Shown here piece by piece: positions 1 to 5,926 of a stretch of DNA of 14,810 nt. The notes below the pieces were generated by a model. It saw only the letters and a program-made list of their open reading frames with translations, had not been told where the DNA came from and searched no databases. Both the position numbers and the translations under genes were made by a program. This DNA comes from Ch71 sp050945695. Its GTDB lineage: Bacteria > Chloroflexota > Anaerolineae > DRVO01. The stretch is taken from contig JBMNTK010000086.1 of assembly GCA_050945695.1 (NCBI GenBank), forward strand, positions 1 to 14,810. The letters run 5' to 3'. The number at the start of each line of letters is the position of its first letter. The stretch's first letter is position 1.

Positions 1-18
1 CCATTCTCTCATCATTGA
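1..18 (+). CDS. Possible 3' end of an upstream plus-strand gene (partial)
   Basis: Read from base 1, the frame gives five codons (P F S H H) and a TGA at 16-18. A terminator-like hairpin follows 14 bases later, followed by a pyrimidine-rich run on the plus strand. This is what the tail of a rightward gene entering from the left would look like. Five residues cannot identify a product, and the reading could be chance. Confidence 0.25.
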   Translation, partial: PFSHH

Positions 19-32
19 TACTCCTCATGTTT

Positions 33-65
33 GGGGAGCCCGCCAACGGGCTCCCCGCCTCTTTC
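33..65. terminator. Terminator hairpin between convergent genes
   Basis: A perfect 10-bp stem (33-42 pairs with 47-56, arm GGGGAGCCCG) closes on a 4-base loop, CCAA. On the plus strand it is followed by a T-rich stretch (CCTCTTTCTT, 58-67), so it reads best as an intrinsic terminator for a gene entering from the left. The stem is symmetrical and lies 9 bases past the stop of the minus-strand gene ending at 66. It can therefore also stop that transcript, though without a T-run on that side. Confidence 0.6.
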
Positions 66-1169
66 TTAAGGCGCACCGCTCGACCACCAGGCCTCACGTG
101 CCTCGTCCACCAGCTGGAAGACACGGCCTTCATCTGCGTCCCTGGTCTGCCCCAGGAGCCCACGTAGCCAGCGGTCGGGGATGGCCCGCCTGCCATACAC
201 GGCACCCACCGCAGCGCCCACGATGGCAGCCACGGTGTCATTGTCCTTGGCGTCATTCACCGCCCGGACGATCGCTTCCTCCAGATCGTGCCCATGGCGC
301 ATCAGAATGTAGATGACGCTGGGCACTGTTTCCAGCAGGTAGGCACCTGAATACCAGCGGTTGCAGGCGTCCACAGTAGGCAGTCCCCGGCGCCAGGCCT
401 CACCCACTGCCTCCTCCACGAAGCGCCACAAGGGGCCTCGGAAGTGGCCGTAGAAGGGGCTTCTGGAGCAGTACTCGCCATCCTCGAGGTCCTGGGCAAC
501 GCGAGTGTACTCCTCCAGCCACCACTCCGCTGCAGGCGGCTCGGGCGACGCAAGCGCCTTCCACAGCAGGTGGACGAAGGACAGGCAGGCGGAGATCGCG
601 GCCGAGTCGTTATGGGTGACCATCGCCGCCAGGGCCACATCGCTCCAAAGCTCCCGGCCTCCCTTGCGCAGGTGAGGGAGGAGCACGGGCGCAATGCGCA
701 TGAGCGATCCGTTCCCCGCCGACTGGATGCCGCACTCGTACCAGGGCAGACCGTCCTCGAAGTTGGACACGAACTGCTTGACCGCAGAGCCAATGCCATA
801 GATCCGGCCACTGCAGAAACGCCGGGTGAGGTTCTCCGGGTTCAGTCCGCCATCTTCGAGCATCTGCTCCAGGGTCCAGAACGCCAGCTGCGTGTCGTCC
901 GAGGGCAAGCCTATTGCCTTGTTACCAGCGTGCTCGTTGGGCAGGTAGCCGCGGATCTCCCCGTACCGGGCTCTCCTGGAACCGGGCAGCCAGCCCTCGG
1001 TCGTGTTACCCAGCGCGTCGCCGACTGCCAGCCCGAGCAGCATCCCCTCGACACGGTCGAAGTCTAGCGACTCAGGCATAGGCCCGAGGGCATAGTCGAA
1101 TAGGGCCCCACGCCGTAGGTCAATGCCGCCGTCGGCAAACAGCTTCTCCAGCGTCTCCAGGTTGCCCAT
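66..1169 (-). CDS. ADP-ribosylglycohydrolase family protein (paralogue A)
   Basis: A 367-residue protein of the DraG/ARH fold (Pfam ADP_ribosyl_GH), which hydrolyses ADP-ribose or related N- or O-glycosidic bonds with two Mg/Mn ions; it has no signal peptide, so it is cytoplasmic. Visible motifs are GDALG at residues 50-54, the first metal motif SDDT at 90-93, GNGSLMR near 152-158, and the second metal motif DNDT at 309-312 followed by the Ala/Gly-rich helix. In the second motif the usual Gly-Asp before the first ligand is Ala-Lys (307-308), but the ligand Asp and Thr residues remain. About 35 residues precede the fold. The ATG at 1169 is chosen because GGGAGG sits just upstream; a longer frame reaching 1232 would overlap the previous gene. 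It lies 11 bases after its paralogue, so the two are co-transcribed. The substrate is unknown; in sugar loci such proteins may act on glycosides other than ADP-ribosyl-protein. Confidence 0.88.
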   Translation of the reverse strand: MGNLETLEKLFADGGIDLRRGALFDYALGPMPESLDFDRVEGMLLGLAVGDALGNTTEGWLPGSRRARYGEIRGYLPNEHAGNKAIGLPSDDTQLAFWTLEQMLEDGGLNPENLTRRFCSGRIYGIGSAVKQFVSNFEDGLPWYECGIQSAGNGSLMRIAPVLLPHLRKGGRELWSDVALAAMVTHNDSAAISACLSFVHLLWKALASPEPPAAEWWLEEYTRVAQDLEDGEYCSRSPFYGHFRGPLWRFVEEAVGEAWRRGLPTVDACNRWYSGAYLLETVPSVIYILMRHGHDLEEAIVRAVNDAKDNDTVAAIVGAAVGAVYGRRAIPDRWLRGLLGQTRDADEGRVFQLVDEAREAWWSSGAP

Positions 1170-1180
1170 GCCGGCCTCCC

Positions 1181-2116
1181 TTACAGGGTCTGGGCCAGAC
1201 GGTACAGCCCTTCCGCCAAGCACTCGATCCAATCCCGGTGGGCCAAGCGCTCCCGCCAGGCCTCGGGGATGCTCTCCTCGCCGTAGTAGGCGCCGGCCAA
1301 CTGCCCGTAGATGGCGGCGGTGGTGTCGGCGTCATCGCCTAAGTTAGCGGCAGCCAGGCATCCGGCCCGGAAGTCATCGGTGGTGTAGAAGGCCCATAGC
1401 GCCGCCTCCATGGCTCGCACCACGTAGCCGCTGCCCTTGATCTCCGGCGGCTGTCGCCGCTTGAACGAACCCCGCGCCACCTCTTCCACCGACGGGTAAA
1501 GGGGTCGCTTATCCCAGTACTCGGGCACCGGGCAGTAGCGCTCGGCCAGGAGCTCATCCTTCGCAACGCCAGACAGGGCCCCTACGATCAGTCCCCCGAA
1601 GTAGCGGCAGGCATCCACCGCTTGGGGGGCCTGGTGGGTGGTGCGGGAGCTCTCCCCCGAGTACTCGATAGCCTCGCGAGGCCGGCGCGCGTAGGCCAGC
1701 GGCACCGGCGCCAGACGCATCAGAGAGCCGTTGCCCGCGGTATCTGTCCCCAGGGGACCGCAATAGGGCTCTCGGGTAAGCTCGAATCGCACCAGTGCTC
1801 CCCGCACGGTGTTGCCGATGTCGAAGCAGCGGCCCGTACAGGCCAGGTGTCCCTCGCGATACCATCGGCAGTAGCGCTCCAGCTGGTCTACCGGGTCAAA
1901 GCCCCCCGTGCTCACCAGGCTCTCGGCCAGGCACAATGCCATAGAGGTATCGTCCGTCCACTCACCGGGCTTGAGCCGGAAGGGCCCGCCGCCCACCATG
2001 TCCTCGATGGGGGCGAAGGAACCTGGGGGCCGGAACTCCAGCGTCGTCCCCACAGCATCTCCCACCGCCAAGCCCAGCATCGCTCCCCGGTAACGTCCGA
2101 TCTGCAGCTCGCTCAT
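1181..2116 (-). CDS. ADP-ribosylglycohydrolase family protein (paralogue B)
   Basis: A 311-residue cytoplasmic protein of the same DraG/ARH fold as the gene downstream of it, with closer-to-consensus metal motifs. GDAVGTTLEF starts at residue 19, TDDTS is at 54-58, and AGNGSLMRLAP is at 127-137. The C-terminal GDDADT at 260-265 is followed by an Ala/Gly-rich helix (AAIYGQLAGAYYG). The length is normal for the family. The ATG at 2116 has GGGAGG about 5-10 bases upstream and starts right at the fold. It is first in a two-gene minus-strand operon and is divergent from the acetyltransferase gene at 2314, with 197 bp between them. The family reaction is removal of ADP-ribose from arginine, serine or small molecules. 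The true substrate cannot be read from sequence. Confidence 0.9.
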   Translation of the reverse strand: MSELQIGRYRGAMLGLAVGDAVGTTLEFRPPGSFAPIEDMVGGGPFRLKPGEWTDDTSMALCLAESLVSTGGFDPVDQLERYCRWYREGHLACTGRCFDIGNTVRGALVRFELTREPYCGPLGTDTAGNGSLMRLAPVPLAYARRPREAIEYSGESSRTTHQAPQAVDACRYFGGLIVGALSGVAKDELLAERYCPVPEYWDKRPLYPSVEEVARGSFKRRQPPEIKGSGYVVRAMEAALWAFYTTDDFRAGCLAAANLGDDADTTAAIYGQLAGAYYGEESIPEAWRERLAHRDWIECLAEGLYRLAQTL

Positions 2117-2313
2117 CCCTGCCTCCCCGGGCTCAGCCCTTCACTCGGATACCCCGTTTGGGGGAATGATGGGCCAGGGACAGCCTGCCTTCAAGGGCTG
2201 CCGGTCGCGCCCCTCCCGCATTTGCCGGCCCGAAGTGCCGCCCGCCCGGCGACAGAACCGCCAAGTCGTGGTAGGCTAGGCCTGCCGCGCCACTATTATC
2301 TGAGCGAAAAGAC
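2117..2313. other. Divergent intergenic region
   Basis: These 197 bp separate two divergent transcription units and must hold both their promoters if they are independently transcribed. Only weak signals are visible. TATTAT at 2294-2299 could be a -10 element for the rightward gene, with an extremely short leader. The opposite strand reads GATAAT over 2295-2300. No convincing -35 pairs with either. A small CAGCC/GGCTG inverted repeat (2181-2185 and 2196-2200) is also present. No gene-sized frame stands out as coding. Confidence 0.35.
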
Positions 2314-3153
2314 ATGGAACCCGAGAAAGGTGATCCCACGATCAAAGTCACCCGCCAGGACGTCTCCCGAGCCCTGAGGGAGGTGGGCCTGGCCCCGGGC
2401 GACACCCTCATGTTCCACTCGTCCCTGAGCAGCATGGGGCACGTGGTGGGTGGCCCCCATGCCTTCATCGAGGGCTGCCTGGACGCCGTGGGTCCCCAAG
2501 GGACGGTGGCCGTGCCCACCCTCTGCAACTGGCGCCCGGGCGAGGAGCCCGAGGTCTTCTCCCGCTGGGATCCCCGCTCGGCTCCTTCCTATGTCGGGCG
2601 CATCACCGATGTCTTCTGGCGTCGCCCAGACGCCCTTCGCAGCGACCATGCCACCCACTCCGTGGCCGCTATCGGGGCCCGGGCGGCGGAGCTGACCGCG
2701 GGGCACGGTGCTTCCGGCCGGCGCTTGGGGCCTTTTGGCGAGGGCGCCTTCGCCCAGGAAAGCCCCTGGCAGCGGCTGGTGGACTGGAACGCCACCTACT
2801 GCTTCATCGGGGTGACCATGCAGGTGGCCACGGCCGTGCACCTGGTGGAGACCCTCCTGGTGGAACGGGCCCTGAGCCGGGCACCGGAAGCGGCTCGGCC
2901 GGCCCTGGCCGAGCAAGTGATCGGCTGGATGAAGCCGGGCGTATGGCCCTGGGTGCGCATCGCTGATCGGGAGGTGCTGGAAGGGATCCTGGCCGAGCGG
3001 GGGCTGGTTCGCTACGGGCGCATTGGTTCGGCCACCCTGCGCTGCACCCACATGGGTGACCTGGTCCGCACCTGGGTGGAAGTGCTGGAGTCAGACCCGG
3101 AGCGCTGGCTGCCGGAGGACTATCGGCAGTGGCAAATGACACGTGAAGCGTGA
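2314..3153 (+). CDS. AAC(3)-type aminoglycoside/amine N-acetyltransferase homologue
   Basis: A 279-residue cytoplasmic protein of the Antibiotic_NAT (AAC(3)/FrbF/YokD) family, which moves an acyl group from acyl-CoA to an amine. Family landmarks visible are TLMFHSSLSSMG at 31-42, VGPQGTVAVPT around 59-69, DHATHSVAAIG at 111-121, and the catalytic-region segment GVTMQVATAVHLVE at 166-179, with His176 and Glu179 as likely active-site residues. The length is typical. The start at 2314 has only a weak ribosome site (GAGCGAAAAG), but no better in-frame start exists. The last five codons (MTREA) and the stop lie inside a GTGA repeat, so the native C-terminus may have been replaced. Chromosomal homologues often acylate sugars or antibiotic-like amines without giving resistance. 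Here the neighbours suggest an amino-sugar substrate. Confidence 0.85.
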   Translation: MEPEKGDPTIKVTRQDVSRALREVGLAPGDTLMFHSSLSSMGHVVGGPHAFIEGCLDAVGPQGTVAVPTLCNWRPGEEPEVFSRWDPRSAPSYVGRITDVFWRRPDALRSDHATHSVAAIGARAAELTAGHGASGRRLGPFGEGAFAQESPWQRLVDWNATYCFIGVTMQVATAVHLVETLLVERALSRAPEAARPALAEQVIGWMKPGVWPWVRIADREVLEGILAERGLVRYGRIGSATLRCTHMGDLVRTWVEVLESDPERWLPEDYRQWQMTREA

Positions 3154-3214
3154 TACGTGACGAGTGACGCGTGACATCGGGGATCCTCACCGGTCACGCT
3201 TCACGTGTCACGCT
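3137..3214. repeat. GTGA-heptamer repeat forming a 17-bp inverted repeat
   Basis: Five consecutive heptamers ending in GTGA (3140-3174: CACGTGA, AGCGTGA, TACGTGA, CGAGTGA, CGCGTGA) are followed, after 12 bases, by four heptamers in the opposite orientation beginning TCAC (3187-3214). Within this, TGACACGTGAAGCGTGA (3137-3153) is repeated perfectly inverted at 3194-3210, giving a 17-bp stem with a 40-base loop. The left arm contains the last codons and stop of the acetyltransferase gene. The right end abuts the ribosome site of the deacetylase gene (AGGAGG, 3215-3220). It looks like a mobile or expanding intergenic repeat that can also act as an RNA hairpin between two genes. Confidence 0.85.
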
Positions 3215-3228
3215 AGGAGGAGCGGCTG

Positions 3229-4626
3229 ATGGCCAACGTACATCTGCTGTTCTGGTTCGATGTCGAAGACTGCATGGTCCCCCAGAGCGACGACGCCGCC
3301 AAGCGCCTGGCCTGGATCCTGGAGCGCCACGGCGTGCGCGGCACCATGAAGCTGGTGGGGCAGAAGGCTCGCGTGCTCGAGCAGCGCATCCGCTACGACG
3401 TGATAGATGCCCTCAAGCATCACGACATCGGCTATCACTCCAACTGGCATGGCCTGCGCCCTCAAGTGGCCGAATACCTGGCTCCCCTGGACTGGGAACA
3501 GGGCGCTGCCGAGTTCGAGCGGCGGGAAGGTCCCGGCCTGGCCGACGTGCGCCGGGTCTTCGGGGTCCACCCGGTCACCTACGGCCAACCCGGCTCCAAC
3601 TGGGCCCCGCAGGTCTTCCCTGTCCTGCGCCGTTGGGGCATCCCCACGTACGTGAGCGGGTTCGGTTACGTGGGGCTGGACTGCCAGCCTTTCTATTACG
3701 GCGGGCTGCTCTGCACGTCACACATGTACCCCAAGCAGGGCCAAGGCGATGAGCCTCGTCACCTTCTGGGCCTCAACTTCGAGCTAGGGGCGCCGGGGGA
3801 GCTGGACAAGCACAAGCAGGTATTCGCCCGCTCCCACCGGCAGCTATCGGCTTCCGGCGGCCTGATCAGCATCTTCAACCATCCTTGCACCCTGGTCATG
3901 GAGGAGTGGTTCTCCACCTACCTCAAGCCGCGGGAGCTGACCGAGGCCGGCTACGACCACTTCGAGCAGTTCCTGACCTGGGCCCTGTCTCAAGAGGGGG
4001 TGCGGACCACCTGCGCTAGCCAGCTTCCCGCGCTCTACCCAGACCTCTCCCGGGGCCGGCTGTTCACCGCGGCGGAGCTGGCCGAGATCGCCAGTGCCCT
4101 CAGCGGGCAGGTGAGCTTCGTGCGCGTGGCGGACGTCGCCCTCTCGGCGGCAGAAGCCTTCCGGTTGCTGGCTCGGACGCTCCTGGCCTGGTGCGAGACG
4201 GGATCGCTTCCCGACCAGGTGCTCTGCCAGCCGGTCTACAACCCCACCCGGCAGCCAAGCGCCGCTGATGAGGGCACGGTGACCTGGGACGAGTTCTGCC
4301 GGGCCAACCGGGCGGCGACTGTGTGGCTGGATCGGCGCGGACAGGTGCCCCCAGAGCTGGAGGTCGGGGCCCTCACGGTGGCGCCGGGCCCCTTCCTGTC
4401 CGCTCTGGCCCGGGTGATGGAGAGGATCTTGGCGGGGCAGAACCCACCCGATGAGGTGCGCATCGAGCCGGTGACCCTGGGCTTCCTGGAGTACGTGGAC
4501 GAGGAGGCCGCCCGGGACTCCTGGGGCTCGGCCATGATGCTCCCCGGCTTTTCGGCCCCAGGCTTGCTGGAGCTGGCCAAGCTGGGAGCCTGGACGCTCA
4601 AGCCGGCGCTGCTGCGGGTGCCCTAG
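3229..4626 (+). CDS. Polysaccharide deacetylase-like (NodB fold) protein with C-terminal repeat region
   Basis: A 465-residue protein. Residues 1-260 look like a NodB-homology (carbohydrate esterase 4-type) domain, which removes N- or O-acetyl groups from sugars using a metal. Visible are FDVED at 10-14 (Asp11 and Asp14 as candidate base and metal ligands), GVRGTMKLVG at 35-44 (the usual GxxxTFF position), and the metal motif HSNWH at 70-74. Later, YGQPGSNW (118-125) and NHP (217-219) could complete the active site. The C-terminal 185 residues contain three similar units, starting near 311, 356 and 389, that resemble pseudomurein-binding repeats. There is no signal peptide, so it is probably cytoplasmic. 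The ATG at 3229 follows AGGAGG by 8 bases. It lies upstream of the M24 gene with a 55-base gap. The exact substrate is unknown. Confidence 0.78.
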   Translation: MANVHLLFWFDVEDCMVPQSDDAAKRLAWILERHGVRGTMKLVGQKARVLEQRIRYDVIDALKHHDIGYHSNWHGLRPQVAEYLAPLDWEQGAAEFERREGPGLADVRRVFGVHPVTYGQPGSNWAPQVFPVLRRWGIPTYVSGFGYVGLDCQPFYYGGLLCTSHMYPKQGQGDEPRHLLGLNFELGAPGELDKHKQVFARSHRQLSASGGLISIFNHPCTLVMEEWFSTYLKPRELTEAGYDHFEQFLTWALSQEGVRTTCASQLPALYPDLSRGRLFTAAELAEIASALSGQVSFVRVADVALSAAEAFRLLARTLLAWCETGSLPDQVLCQPVYNPTRQPSAADEGTVTWDEFCRANRAATVWLDRRGQVPPELEVGALTVAPGPFLSALARVMERILAGQNPPDEVRIEPVTLGFLEYVDEEAARDSWGSAMMLPGFSAPGLLELAKLGAWTLKPALLRVP

Positions 4627-4681
4627 AGCACTTTCGCACTGCCGAAGAGACACCAAGGAACACGAAAAGAGGGAGGACGGC

Positions 4682-5842
4682 ATGGCTTTCGAGATACCGC
4701 AGTCGGAGTTCGAGCAGAGGATAGCGGCCGTACAGGCGGAGCTGGCCCGGCGAAACCTGGACGCTCTCATCGTCTTTGGCAATGACTGCGAGTCGCACAA
4801 CATCCGCTACCTTGCCGACTACTGGCCGGCTTTCGAGAGCGCTGGGGTGCTGGTGCCGGTGGAGGGCGATCCGGTGCTCCTCATCGGCCCGGAGAGCCTC
4901 ACCTACGCCCGCACTCGCAGCCGCATCCCCACTATCCGCCAGCTCCTGGCCTACCGGGAGTCCTCGGAGCCGGAGTATCCGGGGGTCAAGCTGCCCAGCT
5001 TCTCGGACGTGTTCGACGAGGTCACCGGCGGCAAGGGAATCAAGCGCCTGGGCGTCGCGGCCAGCGCCATCACCAGCGTGCCCGTGTACCTGGGGCTGCA
5101 GGAAGCGATGGCCGGGGGAGAGATGGTCAAGTCCGATGACCTGTTGATCTCTCTGCGCATGAGAAAGAGCGAGAACGAGATCGCTGCCATCCGCGAGGCC
5201 TTCCGAGTAGCGGCTCTGGCCATGAAGGCGGTAGTGGAGGAGATGCGCCCGGGCATGACCGAGCTGCAGGTGGTGGGCATCGCCCAGCGGGAGATCTACG
5301 CCAACGGCGGCGAGTACGAGGGACACCCGCTCTACGTCCTCTCTGGCCAGCATTCCTCTCACGCCATCGGCCGGCCCACGCACCGGCAGCTGGTGCCGGG
5401 GGAGGTGATACAGCTCAACATCGGGGCCAAGGTAGGGGGATACACCTCCAGCATCGGCCGGGCGGTGAGCTTTGGCCCCGTCCCCGATGACGTCCGCCGG
5501 CTCCTGCAGGTGGCACTGGACGCGGAGAAGCGGACCATCGAGCTCATCCGCCCGGGCGTCTCGGCGGGGTGGATCTCCCAGCAGGTCGCCGACTACGTGG
5601 CCGAGCGGGGCATGGGCCATGCCCTGCTCTATGGACCCTGCCACGGCATCGGGCTCATGGAGTGCGAGCACCCCTGGATGGAGACCAGCTCCACCTACGA
5701 GCTTGTCCCCAACATGACCTTCCAGGTGGACTCCTTCCTGCACACCGACGAGTATGGCGCCCGGTTCGAGGACGGGGTGCTGGTCACCGAGGAGGGGGCC
5801 GAGGAGTTCCCCACCTACCGGCGCGAGCTTATCGTCCTCTAG
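4682..5842 (+). CDS. M24 family creatinase/prolidase-like protein, metal site degraded
   Basis: A 386-residue cytoplasmic protein with the two-domain layout of aminopeptidase P, prolidase and creatinase: a creatinase N-terminal domain (about 8-150) and the pita-bread M24 domain (about 165-380). Of the five metal ligands of M24 peptidases, Asp1 is Asn246, Asp2 is Ser257, the His is kept at 321 (HGIGL), Glu1 is Asp350, and only the last Glu (363) is unchanged. His227 sits at the conserved substrate-binding His position, which is the catalytic His in creatinase. The pattern matches metal-independent creatinase-like hydrolases better than a peptidase. The start is supported by GGGAGG at 4671-4676. 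A creatininase-family gene lies in the same cluster, but guanidino-compound chemistry is an inference only. It ends just before a strong hairpin. Confidence 0.85.
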   Translation: MAFEIPQSEFEQRIAAVQAELARRNLDALIVFGNDCESHNIRYLADYWPAFESAGVLVPVEGDPVLLIGPESLTYARTRSRIPTIRQLLAYRESSEPEYPGVKLPSFSDVFDEVTGGKGIKRLGVAASAITSVPVYLGLQEAMAGGEMVKSDDLLISLRMRKSENEIAAIREAFRVAALAMKAVVEEMRPGMTELQVVGIAQREIYANGGEYEGHPLYVLSGQHSSHAIGRPTHRQLVPGEVIQLNIGAKVGGYTSSIGRAVSFGPVPDDVRRLLQVALDAEKRTIELIRPGVSAGWISQQVADYVAERGMGHALLYGPCHGIGLMECEHPWMETSSTYELVPNMTFQVDSFLHTDEYGARFEDGVLVTEEGAEEFPTYRRELIVL

Positions 5843-5853
5843 CGGCGCACCGA

Positions 5854-5886
5854 AGCTAGGGGCTGTGCCTAGCACAGCCCCTAGCT
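5854..5886. terminator. Perfect 15-bp hairpin between the M24 and glycoside hydrolase genes
   Basis: The arm 5854-5868 (AGCTAGGGGCTGTGC) pairs perfectly with 5872-5886 across a 3-base loop, CTA. It begins 12 bases after the M24 stop codon and ends 25 bases before the GGGGAGG ribosome site of the next gene. No T-run follows, so it may be a partial terminator, an attenuator or an mRNA 3'-end stabiliser inside the operon rather than a full stop. Confidence 0.6.
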
Positions 5887-5926
5887 CCCAGGGCCAGAGA
5901 CAGGACATCAGGGGAGGCATGAGACT

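Noticed and set aside
2314..3153. Aminoglycoside resistance gene
   Set aside because: Only family membership is visible. Chromosomal members of this family often act on other amines, and no resistance or mobile context is present.
3137..3214. CRISPR-like repeat array
   Set aside because: The units are 7 bases, contiguous and switch orientation, with no spacers and no cas genes nearby.
4655..4676. ACACCAAGGAACACGAAAAG-type stretch before the M24 gene as a dispersed repeat
   Set aside because: It resembles CACCAAG/CACGAAG intergenic repeats seen in some phyla, but only one degenerate unit is present and it merges with the ribosome site, so it cannot be supported.
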